From positions 56,483,954 through 56,547,953 of the forward strand of contig JABFTP020000165.1 of assembly GCA_013387265.2 (NCBI GenBank): DNA of 64,000 nucleotides, in the 5' to 3' direction. This document shows, piece after piece, positions 21,974-32,205 of this stretch. Within the stretch, counting starts at the first letter, position 1; each line of letters opens with the position of its first letter. This stretch comes from Cryptolaemus montrouzieri. Lineage: Eukaryota; Arthropoda; Insecta; Coleoptera; Coccinellidae. A program made the position numbers and the translations under genes. The notes beneath the pieces were generated by a model. The model was not told where the DNA came from. It made no database searches and worked only from the letters and a program-made list of their open reading frames with translations.

Positions 21974-23014
21974 CAGGGAAGGGCGTAATAGAAGGCATTT
22001 TTGAAATGAGAATAACTCAGTTGTTGTTCAACGTCTAACATTTTTAATTACGTAAAATAAGTGCTTAAATGTTACTATTTAGTTTGGAAAAAATGAGAAG
22101 AATCATGTTCTGAAAATGACATCAGGCAGATGACGTCTGTGTTCCGATATGCATGCTGTAATCGATTCTAATAGTTCTGCCTCACCCGCTCTAACAAATC
22201 GGCATGATGGCTTCTTTAACTCTTGCAGATTTCGAGGTTTATCGACATAGACCTTAGCCTTCAGGTTTTTCCACAAAAAATAATCATAAGCAGTGAGATT
22301 CGGGGAACGACGGGGCCACGGCATATCACCAAAACGAGAGATTACATGACCAGGAAAATACGATGCACAACTTCCATTGAAGCTCTGGCTGTATGTGCCG
22401 TGGCACCATCCTGTTGAAACCGAACATTTCTTCTGTTCATTCTTCGTCGTCGCAATTCTGGGATAAAAAAGTTCCCCACCATGAAAGCATATCGCTCAGA
22501 GCTTACAGTTACAGTTCTGTTTATTAACCGAATCGCTCAAATAAAAATGAGCCTCTTCACTCATCATCATCACTGGTTCATTTACATCAGCGAAAACCAT
22601 TTGCATTCTCTGGGCAAACTGCTTGCGTTGTGCAAAATCTCCTTCATTCAGGTGCTGGACAACCATGAGCTTATAGGGTTGAAAGCGGAGGTCTTGGTGT
22701 AAAACTCTGCGAACAGTTCGATACTCATTTGAAGTGCTGCAGCTCGTCTTCGGATGGAGCGCCTTCGGCTTTGAATTACAGCGTGTCTCACTCTTTCCAC
22801 GGAAGCTGGTATCTTTACACTGGCGCTGGCGAAAACGCTGTTGCACGATAATGACAAACTCTCACGATGAATGTATTGTGTTCTTCAACTACGACCATTG
22901 TGAAATGAATGGTAACTCTTCCTGAGTCGAATGACATCAGCAGCTCCCCTCTACTCACTCACCGTTACGTGTACTACCCGTTCCAAAAACGCCCTTCCAT
23001 AACGCTCCACCCTG
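21974..23014 (-). mobile_element. Tc1/mariner-superfamily element, DD41D-like
   Basis: Both ends begin CAGGG when read inward. The left (21974, CAGGGAAGGGCGTAATAGAA) and the right (complement from 23014, CAGGGTGGAGCGTTATGGAA) are similar for roughly 35 bp, with TA outside each. It holds one minus-strand transposase relic. The length of 1041 bp is short for a complete element of this type, so the 5' coding part is partly missing. Confidence 0.7.
22103..22900 (-). pseudogene. DD41D-like transposase (broken)
   Basis: Minus-strand order: EYRTVRRVLHQDLRFQPYK, then MSEEAHFYLSDSVNKQN (first catalytic block; the family reads SDEAHF, so the Asp is now Glu), VRFQQDGATAHTARAS (second Asp), and after a 1-base frameshift near 22340, WPRRSPNLTAYDYFLWK with an Asp as third residue. 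I count 41 residues between the second and third positions when the frame is followed. The tail runs to 22103. The related transposase inside the foldback at 25878-28131 has the same spacing. The lost first Asp means it cannot be active. Confidence 0.8.
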
Positions 23015-23134
23015 TATAAATCAAAAACGAATAAATTAAACCTGAAAAACAAAAAAACAAGTTGCTTATTGAGACATTTGTATTCACATGTTATTAATAT
23101 TAATGTTTATAGTTTTTGAACAATAATTTGAATT

Positions 23135-23320
23135 AATTTTTTTCGAAAATTGGTATTCTTACATTGTGAAGCATAAAGAGTTTAGTGTTAATATTTTGTG
23201 CTGAATAGTGTTTTCGGTGTAGCCGGAAATGACCACAACATGAGAGTTTCAAATATAACACCCTATATGTTTATTTATTTTAAGATTCAGAGGAAAAAAC
23301 TTCCGTAGGAACAATCTAGA
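23135..23320 (+). repeat. MITE-like copy, left of inverted pair
   Basis: The block with GTGTAGCCGGAAATGACC and ending near AACACCCTATATGTTTATTT matches the complement of about 24805-25000, and similarity runs about 50 bp past the CCCTATA end. It is degenerate on its outer side, so the far end could not be placed. Confidence 0.6.
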
Positions 23321-23599
23321 AAAATGCTTGCCATCCAATGTCGTGTTCATAAAAAATCAAAATGACAATAATTATTATCACCTGAATCAAATTACTCTCG
23401 AATAATCAACGTGACAGGTTGACAATTATTGTCAAGTATTTGTTGAAGTTTTGATTTTTGCACGAACGATAGAAACTATAGCAATTGTTGAAAATGAGTT
23501 CTATTCATCTCCTGACAATAACCTACTCTATCACAGAAATTGTGGGAGTATCAAATTGATTTCTTCTGTTATGCGACACCTTAACTCATCTGGATTGTC

Positions 23600-24861
23600 A
23601 AAATTTTTTCACAAATTTTTCTTCAATTAAACAAGATCCACGAAGAAATAATATATGGAAGATGTCAACCGAAATCATTGGGTTCATAATGATTCTAGAA
23701 CATCTATAGATCATAATCAGCAAGGAGGAAATATCGCTGGTTATGTACTTTTTGATTATCTTCTTGGTCCTGAGCTCACACTTGTGTTTTTCAGTGGAAA
23801 GATATTTGGGAGGTCGCAGGTGAATAGAGATCGCAATGATCGGAAAGTAATTATGAAGTCTCCTCGGAGACGGCGGTTCACAAAAGATGGGATACCGAAA
23901 ATTTTCAGTCTCTCTGTTTAAGATGGTCATAAGCGGTCATAGAGAATTCTTGTCCCTCTTCTTTGGATTGACTCCAGTAGATCCACATCACTCCTCAAAA
24001 CAGGAGACTAAACTGGCCCAGCGAATTTCATTATAGGTCGTACATAAATTTTATAGAGTAAAGCACAGGTTTTTGGTTCACAACGCCTAAAAGATCTTTC
24101 GAGTAGGTAAGTGAGACGGGAAGCTTAATGAACACATTCCGAATATGTTCAGACCGCGTTAAGTCATCTGTAACAGTTACCCCAAGATCAAACAGTTTTC
24201 GGGTGCTGTCGAGATTCTTTCCATTCAGGTGATATTTCAGGTGGGGGTTGTTTTTACCAATATGGAGGATTTTGCACTTATCTGCATTGAGTGGTAATAG
24301 TCAGTCAGAACATCATAGCGATAAAAAGTCTAGATCTTGTTGTAGATGTTGGTATCATCCGCGTAGATAGATCAAGTGGAAGAAAGAAGTGATCAGATGT
24401 ATATAGCAGAAATAAAAGAGGTCCCAGAACAGAGCCCTGAGGAATGCCGCTTGTAACCGATCTGACCGAAGATTTGGAATTTTTGATTTTGACAAAATAT
24501 TTCCTGCCCTTAAGAAATGCTCCTAACCAAGCGAGAAAAATCCCTGAATTCCTAAGTTTTTCAGTTTGAACAACAAGCGCTCATGTGGTACTCTATCGAA
24601 GGCTTTCGAAAAATCTAGGTAAATAACATCGATAGGTATCATATTGTCCATTGACTTACTCCAATTATTTATACATTTGAATAAATTCGTTACCACAGAA
24701 CGCCCACGAAGAAAACCTTGTTGCTGCTCAGGTACAAGCTTATTGATGGAAACACAATCCAACATTTGATCAAGGATAATTCTCTCACCAAGCTTAGCAG
24801 CAATGGAAACGAGATTGTTTCTAAGAAAGTTTTTTCTCCGAATGTTAAAATAAATAAACAT
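23600..24861 (-). pseudogene. CR1/Jockey-like non-LTR RT (5'-truncated)
   Basis: The minus strand gives AAKLGERIILDQM, PEQQQGFLRGRSVVTNLF, VIYLDFSKAFDRVPHERLL (24861-24523), then in another frame VTSGIPQGSVLGPLLFLLY, a catalytic ADDTNIYNK near 24350, LNADKCKILHIGKNNPHL, DLGVTVTDDLTRSEHI and a thumb piece YKIYVRPIMKFAGPV. The C-terminus is recognisable to about 23650 (YPIFCEPPSPRRL). The order is that of a LINE RT performing target-primed reverse transcription. The endonuclease is missing and there are several frameshifts. A second copy of the extreme 3' part lies at 35335-35640. Confidence 0.82.
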
Positions 24862-25044
24862 ATAGGGTGTTACATTCGAAATTCATATTTTTTGGTCGTT
24901 TCCGGCTACACCGGAAACACTAGCGAACACAAAAATCAACACTGAACTTTTTATGTTCAGCAATGTAGGCAAACCAATTGTCAAAAAAATCGCTCGGTAA
25001 ATAACTGAGATAATTAACGGTTCCGGTACTTTTTCCTTACCCTG
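24805..25044 (-). repeat. MITE-like copy, right of inverted pair
   Basis: It runs from AGGGTGTTAC near 24864 to TTACCCTG at 25044. Read on the minus strand it opens CAGGGTAAGGAAAAAGTACC and ends GTAACACCCTATA, so both ends carry CAGGGT/ACCCT. It includes the shared GTGTAGCCGG core. The matching copy at 23135 is inverted relative to it. A short part overlaps the 5' edge of the RT relic. Confidence 0.6.
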
Positions 25045-25510
25045 TATATTCAAACTCAAGAATGAGAATGTTTGAATTGTATTATTAAAAATGATTTCAG
25101 AATAATTACATTCAGTGATGGTCGAGGAGAAAAGAAGATCATAAACCTAAATTGTAGAGAAGTTTATTTTATGCTCATTCCGAAACCCAAACGTGTACTA
25201 AATACAAGATAGTGTCACACTTAATGTTCAATTGTATTGCTACTATGAAGACTGTTTTCTCTAAGACGAGGAAATACTGTAATATCAACTCATGTTTAAC
25301 TTGATGGAAATTAGTCTGTTAATTATTTAATTGAATGACTATTGTCGGTTGACTCGTTACTATAATTGCCGGATAAAAGAAAATACTTTGAGTAATTCCG
25401 AGAAGATTATCGTGACGACTGTATCCAAATGGTTACGCGGCTCTCGAGTTTGATGTTTATAAAAATATATTCAGAACAAATAGGACTAATAAATGGGTTT
25501 GAGACTTACT
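25045..25510. other. No recognisable gene
   Basis: Unassigned AT-rich sequence up to the left end of the hAT element. Confidence 0.35.
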
Positions 25511-25877
25511 CAGAGCCCCCGTGAGAGCCACTGGCGCTGGTGTGCAAAAAAAGGTTTTGGCGCCCCTTAAGGCATTTTGGATCATGCTTTTTTATTTTTT
25601 TTTTGATAGGAGGTAGGTAGGTAGGTGCTTGAAGTAAAGCAAAAAACTGAACTTTAGAAGTCATATTTATTTGTAGACTAAAATATCAAAATGAAACAAA
25701 CGGAACAAAATCAAAACAAAATAAATTCTTGTTCACACCCATTTCAAAACATTTACTTGAGTAATGGGATACAGACACGTTGACTCGTTGTTTATAAATA
25801 CTAGAAAATAACCTAAAACTAAAAAGCACATTTTTTTAAGAACAAATAACAGAAATATTGCCTAATGTCTACATATA

Positions 25878-28131
25878 CAGGGTGTTTCCGAATAAGATGT
25901 CATAAATGAAGGATGCGAATCCCTGAATGATTTAAGCAAGAAAGTTCGAAGAACCAATGGTCAAAAAATGCTTCGTTGCCGAGATACAGGGTGTTAAAGT
26001 TGAGAAAATTTTTCGATTTTCTCTCGATAAAACCTAGACTTCTCAAGATTTTGGGCTCAAATTTTCCACATAAGCTATTAAACACAATCTGAATCACCAG
26101 GTGAGGCCAAATTTTGAAACAGTATACAGGGTGATACTTTTTCATGGGCCATGTTCCATTTTTACCCTCGGAACTTTTTTTTGGTACGCCACTGGCACTA
26201 ACAAAAAATAAAATCGAATAGATCATTCAATTTGAATTTTTTTTTGACTCCTGCATTTTGATCGTAACTATCACCGTTTCTGAGATATTAATTATTGAAA
26301 ATAATCCAATAGTTTTCCCATATCGAAGCCATGGAGATATTATCTTAATAACTGATGCAATTTTTCAGGAATTTAGCTAAAATTTACATCAGATATCTCC
26401 TTATTGTATGTTTATAACAAAATGAGGCAGAAATTTCTGACAGTATACAGGGTGTTATTTTTTCACGTGCATTTTCCTCTTTTTGCCCCCAGAACTTTTT
26501 TGTGGTGCGCTACTGGTATATTCTGAAAACAGAATCAAACAGATTATTCAAAGTGAAAACTTTTCTGTTCCTCGTATTTTTCCGTATCTGCCACCATTTT
26601 CGAGATATTAATCAAGAAAAGTAATCGTATAGTCCCTTCCGTATTGAAAGCTTGAAGATATTTTTCATGTTATTTCGGCAATTTGTGAAGACCTTGAGCT
26701 CGAATTTCAAACTAAGTTCACATTTTAAGATATGCACCACTAGATTGGTAGGATTTATGAGAAAGTATAAAGGGTGATATCATTTCCCTGATCATTGAAT
26801 TCGAATTCAAAAATGTGTTTTATTGAGTGTATAAATCGGAAGTAAATGAATAAACAACATAAATAATCGCGAATGATTTCGATAACAAAACTCATAATGA
26901 TGAAAACAAAATTGAACAAACAGAACAAATCAAAGAAGATGTTGAAAATGTCCTCCACCTGAAAGAATACATGCTTCTGCTCGTCTCCGCATATTAGTGC
27001 GCACCCTCTGAAATATTCCTGGGGTATTTCTGATGACGTCACATGATGCTGTAATTCTATTCCTCAATTCTTCAAGTGTATTCACGGGAGAGCTATAAAC
27101 CAAAGTTTTCAGATGTCCCAAAAGAAAAAAATCCAAACTGTTTAAATCTGGCGACCTTGGAGGCCAAGCTTCTGGTCCACCACGCCCTATCCAGCGGTTA
27201 TTGAATGTCATATTCAGATATTCTCTAGCTTCCATGCTGAAGTGCTGTGGTGCTCCGTCATGCATAAACCACATTCTATTTCTAGTTTGCAGCGGCACAT
27301 CTTCTAGCAACACATGAAAAATCCGTTTCTGATTACGAAAAACGTCAGCTATGCACCGAAAAAATATACGGAGGCAAAGGGGTAGCCTGTTCGGGCGTTG
27401 TTGATTAATTTTTCGAAAATGGTGGCAGATACGGAAAAATACGAGGAACAGAAAAGTTTTCACTTTGAATAATCTGTTTGATTCTGTTTTCAGAATATAC
27501 CAGTAGCGCACCACAAAAAAGTTCAGGGGGCAAAAAGAGGAAAATGCACGTGAAAAAATAACACCCTGTATACTGTCAGGAATTTCTGCCTCATTTTGTT
27601 ATAAACATACAATAAGGAGATATCTGATGTAAATTTTAGCTCAATTCTTGAAAAATTGCATCAGTTATTAAGATAATATCTCCATGGCTTCGATATGGGA
27701 AAACTATTGGATTATTTTCAATAATTAATATCTCAGAAACGGTGATAGTTACGATCAAAATGCAGGAGTCAAAAAAATTCAAATTGAATGATCTATTCGA
27801 TTTTATTTTTGTTAGTGCCAGTGGCGTACCAAAAAAGTTCCGAGGGTAAAATGGAACATGGCCCATGAAAAGTATCACCCTGTATACTGTTTCAAAATTT
27901 GGCCTCACCTGGTGATTCAGATTGTGTTTAATAGCTTATGTGGAAAATTTGAGCCCGAAATCTTGAGAAGTCTAGGTTTTATCGAGAGAAAATCGAAAAA
28001 TTTTTTCAACTTTAACACCCTCTATCTCGGCAACGAAGCATTTTTTGACCATTGGTTCTTCGAACTTTCTTGCTCAAATCATTCAGGGATTCGCATCCTT
28101 CATTTATGACATCTTATTCGGAAACACCCTG
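25878..28131 (-). mobile_element. Foldback element with ~735-bp inverted arms
   Basis: The arms 25878-26613 and 27397-28131 are close inverted copies (ends CAGGGTGTTTCCGAATAAGA). Within each arm, units of about 320 bp start with CAGGGTG (26127, 26449, and a degenerate third near 26769 in the left arm), plus shorter ones at 25878 and about 25989. The ~780-bp centre codes for the C-terminal part of a DD41D-like transposase. TATA flanks both ends. The element sits inside the hAT element, so it arrived later. Confidence 0.85.
26750..27400 (-). pseudogene. DD41D-like transposase C-terminal part
   Basis: The minus-strand reading gives HVLLEDVPLQTRNRMWF, MHDGAPQHFSMEAREYL (second catalytic Asp), RWIGRGGPEAWPPRSPDLNS then LDFFLLGHLK (third residue, Asp, 41 positions on), VNTLEELRNRI and a tail ending HFQHLL at 26930. 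The open frame runs on into the right arm (to 27514), but that part has no transposase similarity I recognise. The DNA-binding domain and first Asp are missing, so it cannot act alone. It is closely similar in style to the transposase at 22103-22900. Confidence 0.82.
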
Positions 28132-28276
28132 TATATACATATAAGTACTACTTTCTTCTTATACTTAGATATTTTAAAAAATATGCAGATATTTCTAATA
28201 ACAAATACCTTGGGAACTTCGTTTTGAAATCAAAAATGATAGCTAGGTCTAGGTACAATAGAAAGATAAAAGATAG

Positions 28277-29530
28277 CTATTGTAGTAGCGATATTTTCCG
28301 AGATTTTGCTGTTGCAAATTCATCAATTACATCGCTAAAATTTATACCGTCAAAAATTTCTTGTTCAATTGCTAATATTGTTAGCCCAGACAATCTTTCT
28401 TGAATCATTGTCGATCTTAAATAATTTTTAATGATTTTTAACTTTGAAAAAGATCGCTCGCCAGAAGCTACAGATACAGGCAATGTCAAAAGAATTATTA
28501 TTGAAATGCTTACGTTCGGAAAGGTTGAGATTAAATTGTTTTCAAATATATATTGTAAAACACTTAAGGGGTCAGTATCATCAAGTAATGAAAACAACTT
28601 TTTACGCTTTAATTTCGTAAAACAGATCATTGGAGTCTATATCCTTATTATCCTGATCTGTCAGTCGCTCTTCAAGAATAGAACAATGTTATTGTTTGTT
28701 TTGTTGATTATTAATCAGCCAAATCGGTTTTTTAGAAAGCTTATAGTTTGATCTATAATTTTTAAGAAAAAACTTATTTTAAAAATGGTTTTTGGATCAT
28801 GAGAAGTCTCATCTCGGTGTTCATAGTCAAACAGTTTTGGTTTAAATTTCCTCCTAACCGTTGGTAATGGTGGAAAGTCTTCAATTTCGAGATAGGATGC
28901 TACTTCTTTCGCTTGCACAAGAATTTCTTGAAATGATTGGTCAGATCTATATTGTTGGAAGTGATCAACTAAATTTTTTAGGTAGGTTTTGCATACTTTA
29001 ATATTAATTGTATCACTTTGTATTTGTTTGCTGATAATATTTATATGAAATAAAACATCATGCCAAATAATAATTTCACAAGTGAATTGAAAATTTTGTG
29101 CAGACGTTCAGAGGGAACTCGCGTTATGTCTTGCATCAATGTGCAAGGAATTATCTTCAGTCACTTCTAGAAGACTTTCGCAAACCTTAATTAATAAACT
29201 TCAAGGGGCTTTATTGCGTCAATTCTGCTGGACCATCTTGTCTCACTTAGAGGCTTTGAACTTAACCCGGAGACATTTTTTCTCAAAACATACCACCTTT
29301 TTGTGGATGATGAGAAAATTATATAACTCTTGCACAAGAATAAAAAAGTTTATTGTAGCACCTGACACCTTAGATGCGTCATTTACTGTTAAGTTTAAAG
29401 TATGAGCCGTCAAAGGTACGAAAAGGGCTTTCGGATTCGCATCAAGAATGCGTTTTTGAAACCCCACATGTTTTCCCTTTATATTTGTCCCATCATCATA
29501 ACCTTGTCCCCTAATGTGTAGAAGCAGTTA
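28277..29530 (-). pseudogene. hAT transposase, ZMYM1-like (broken)
   Basis: The minus strand, from 29530 down, reads LHIRGQGYDDGTNIKGKHVG, FVPLTAHTLNLTVNDASKVS (29467-29243), a decayed middle, EDFPPLPTVRRKFKPKLF (28918-28715), then LKRKKLFSLLDD and the C-terminal dimerisation region: NVSISIIILLTLPVSVASGE, RSFSKLKIIKNYLRST (28630-28277). The sequence style matches transposon-derived ZMYM1-like hAT proteins. The conserved CxxH-like block is seen as TAHTLNL. Multiple stops and frame changes occur between blocks. The upstream TTF/zinc-finger part is not recognised. Confidence 0.82.
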
Positions 29531-29621
29531 CTTTTTTAAACTCGTACATGACATTTCAATTAATAAAAAGATATTTGGTTAAAAAAAATAATTTTAACCA
29601 GTATCCTATAAAGGGTTAATG

Positions 29622-29633
29622 TTGATAATATAA
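29622..29633 (+). repeat. Target-site duplication, left (TTGATAATATAA)
   Basis: The twelve bases TTGATAATATAA precede the mini-PLE and recur exactly at 29863-29874. The right copy starts directly after the last unpaired base of the element (the final T of the terminal palindrome is shared). Confidence 0.85.
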
Positions 29634-29728
29634 TTTGAATTGTGGAGGCCGTTACTTGATGTAGATCCATGATATAAATGAGATAAAAACACAAGGTTTA
29701 ACTTTGATCTACACTTTATTTGAAAAAA

Positions 29729-29768
29729 ATTCGACGACGTTTCGCTAACACAGCAGCTTTATCAAGAA
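29729..29768 (-). ncRNA. Hammerhead-like motif in mini-PLE, minus arm
   Basis: Exact mirror of the plus-strand motif at 29773-29812, so each strand of the palindrome carries one. In a transcript of the full palindrome the two arms would pair with each other and compete with ribozyme folding. Confidence 0.55.
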
Positions 29769-29772
29769 GGCC

Positions 29773-29812
29773 TTCTTGATAAAGCTGCTGTGTTAGCGAA
29801 ACGTCGTCGAAT
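29773..29812 (+). ncRNA. Hammerhead-like motif in mini-PLE, plus arm
   Basis: TTC stem I start, box TTGATAA (29776-29782), A, stem II GCTG/TAGC with one G-U pair (29784-29797), GAAA (29798-29801), minimal stem III, site C (29808), GAA. It differs from the 2030-2070 copy by one stem II base, a change that keeps pairing as a wobble. Confidence 0.58.
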
Positions 29813-29862
29813 TTTTTTCAAATAAAGTGTAGATCAAAGTTAAACCTTGTGTTTTTATCTCA

Positions 29863-29874
29863 TTGATAATATAA
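29863..29874 (+). repeat. Target-site duplication, right (TTGATAATATAA)
   Basis: Exact repeat of 29622-29633 on the far side of the mini-PLE. Confidence 0.85.
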
Positions 29875-30345
29875 AGTAGGGAACACTTACCATTTTATAA
29901 AAATCAAGTCGTTGAAATTGCAGTTAGCAGGTATTCGGCACTTAATTGAAAAGAGTAGTAAACAAAATATTACACAACACAACACCACACTTGACAAAAT
30001 AAAAATAACTTTATATGTAAAAATTAATAGGATTACTTGTTTTTATTCACTTGTTGCACGACCAAGTGAACTAACTGATTTGTAACCGCCTGTGGCGATG
30101 CATCGCTTTCATAGCGCTCCAGGCGTTATTCATGTCTGAACAGGAAAATTCAAGAAACTGCCGCCTGACATGTTCTCGCAACATAGAAATCGACAGTAAC
30201 TGGATGATATAATAATAAAATTTCGTCTGTATTTATACCTTATCCTATTTAATTTCTCAACTTTTATTTTAATATTTTTTTTGGACCCTGGGTTTTAGCG
30301 CCCGTGTGCATTGCACACTTTGCACATATGGTTGCGGAAGCTCTG

Positions 30346-31440
30346 ACTCTTACTGTATTTAATATTAAATTATTGCTCTTGCAATCATAAAATTCAAAAT
30401 TATATGGAGTAAAATCATTTTAACGTCTAAAAAAACTCGGAGGGCTGCTAGCTATCGAATTACTGAAAAATTACGTTGATTAATAGATATCGTAGACTTT
30501 CTTTTGTTTTCCCGTTACTTTACTTGCTAGCTGTCAAAATTAAACAGTTTAAGGTCAGGTTAGACATTTTTCATTAACCAACATGGCGAATTCGTGGTAA
30601 ATATCAATTTTTGTTATAATCTTTTTGTTTTTTGTTGAAATCTTATTGTTTTGATGATAATTCAACATTTCGAGTAAACATTTCATAATCCAATTAAATT
30701 TGCGAAAATAATTAAGTAACTATTTGAACAACAACTATTATTCAGTTTACTTGCTGAAAGAAATAATGTCAATAAAAATTTATTATTATAAAATAATATA
30801 TATATTCTTTTGAAAAGAGAGGATTCACAAAAATTCGAATAATTGTATTTACAATAAATGCTTATATCTATAATTTTGGTATGTCAGAAAAACGCAAATG
30901 TGAGCTCAGGAAAATGTAACAGGGGAACCATACTATCTTGCTTATGCTTCAACAAACGAGTGAAAAAACCTGAGGAAAAAACTCGTTTCCCTGTCGCTAT
31001 TGCACTAGTAATAGCTTGTCTGTTTATGTTGTGTTAGTGTCGTGTGTATACAATATATAAGTTAAAGTTATTATCTTTTCTTCGGTTTTTTTCATGAAAT
31101 ACCTTTTTTATGTTGATTTCTTTAGCTGTTCGAATAGAAATCTATATAACTTCCAAAATTATTGAGCTACCCCCAAACAGCAAACTCTGTTTTGTTCCTC
31201 AGAGCGGGCGCTTTCAATATCTATGCAGTTTGCACTAGAGCGTGCGGTATCCGTAGTGGCACGCGATCCGAAAAAAAAATGCACTGTGTGGTATAACATT
31301 GATGCCACGATGTCCTGGAGGTCGTATGACGTGAAGCATCAGGTTGATGCCACCCGGAGCTCAACGTGTTAAAATTTTCTTTTGAAAAATGCAACCATTC
31401 CATCAGTATTTTCTCATGACGTTGTCACGTTTACAGACAA
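30346..31440. other. Mostly unassigned; holds one arm of a 66-bp inverted repeat
   Basis: No gene is supported. At 30583 there is an ATG in good insect context (AACCAACATGGCG) followed after 15 bases by TAA, with a GTAAAT overlapping, which could be a short coding exon but is unsupported. 30985-31051 is an inverted copy of 35826-35891. Confidence 0.35.
30985..31051 (+). repeat. 66-bp repeat, inverted partner at 35826-35891
   Basis: It starts CGTTTCCCTGTCGCTATTGC and contains the internal near-palindrome GCTATTGCACTAGTAATAGC. The complement matches 35826-35891 with one substitution and a 2-base indel. The two could be the ends of one 4.9-kb element or two solo copies. Confidence 0.75.
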
Positions 31441-32205
31441 CCGATTTTTTTGTCGTCTTGTGATCAGGGTAGCATAACAATAAGGTATTTAGATACAGTC
31501 ATCACTTCGAAGGACACCACTAAATTCCTCGGCGTTCACATCGATAGGAATCTGAAGTGGAGTGCACATATCGATGCGATTTGTAAGAGGCTGAATAGTT
31601 CTTATTATGCCCTAAATAGAATCAAGAGTTCACTACCTCTAAGTTCCCTTGTGAACGTTTATTACAGTTTGGTATATAGTCACCTGTCCTATAATATCTT
31701 ACTGTGGGGAAATTCCTCAGACGTAGGTAGAGTTTTCATCATCCAGAAAAGAATTCTGCGAATGATGTTCGATACAGCTCCACAATCTTCATGTAGACCG
31801 TTGTTCCTGAAGAATGGTATCCTCACATTGGCGTCTATTTTCATTTTGAGATGCCTCGTTTATATTAAAGAGAATGAAAGTAACATGACTAAACTTTCTA
31901 ACTTTCATTCCCACAATACTAGAAATAAGGAAACATTATGTATCCCTAAACACAGAACTTCTAGATTTGAAATGTCGCCCCTGTACCAGGGTATCAGATT
32001 GTTCAATCATCTTCCACGGCAGATACAGGGTCTAAGTGTAAATAGATTTAAGGTAGCAGTTAAGAATTTACTTTTAGCAAAATGTTTTTATACTGTGAAT
32101 GAGTTTCTATGTGTTGATTTAGATAATGTCTAAATGTCTTTTCTATTGACCTGTCCTATACATACTTGTGATGTCTTAAGGGATCAATAAATTATTATTA
32201 TTATT
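31441..32205 (+). pseudogene. CR1/Jockey-superfamily LINE 3' domain
   Basis: A 227-codon open stretch (31450-32133) with the C-terminal part of a LINE RT: TKFLGVHIDRNLKWSAHID (post-palm), SLVYSHLSYNILLWGNSSD, ILRMMFDTAPQSSCRPLF, ILRCLVYIKE, HNTRNKETLCIPKHRTSRFE and FNHLPRQIQGLSVNRFK. The palm with F/YADD is absent, so the copy is 5'-truncated. It is the longest undamaged LINE frame in the window. The 3' tail ends in TTATTATTATTATT (32190-32205), which is also the left border of the R4/Dong-like element. It is the same family group as 6565-7865 and 44422-45365. Confidence 0.85.

Larger units (their letters stand above)
29634..29862 (+). mobile_element. 229-bp palindromic mini-PLE
   Basis: It contains the family-1 PLE leader (about 29639-29687) followed by an inverted and then a direct copy of the PLE terminal repeat. 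29677-29864 is a perfect 188-bp inverted repeat centred between 29770 and 29771 (AAGAAGG|CCTTCTT), including the shared T of the target duplication. It has no coding sequence. Because it carries an intact 12-bp target duplication, it behaves as an inserted unit rather than a random remnant. It lies inside the hAT element. Confidence 0.88.
25511..30345 (-). mobile_element. hAT element (ZMYM1-like) with two nested insertions
   Basis: The left end CAGAGCCCCCGTGAGAGCC (25511) and the right end, complement CAGAGCTTCCGCAACCATAT (from 30345), form short imperfect terminal inverted repeats; both are followed inward by GTGTGCA words. The flanks GACTTACT (left) and, taking the shared G of the terminus, GACTCTTACT (right) look like an 8-bp duplication with a small change, but this is not exact. 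Inside are a minus-strand hAT transposase relic, the foldback element at 25878-28131 and the mini-PLE at 29634-29862. Confidence 0.7.

Noticed and set aside
30583..30600. Short first coding exon (ATGGCGAATTCGTG before GTAAAT)
   Set aside because: Good start context but only five codons before TAA, and no supporting promoter or downstream exon.
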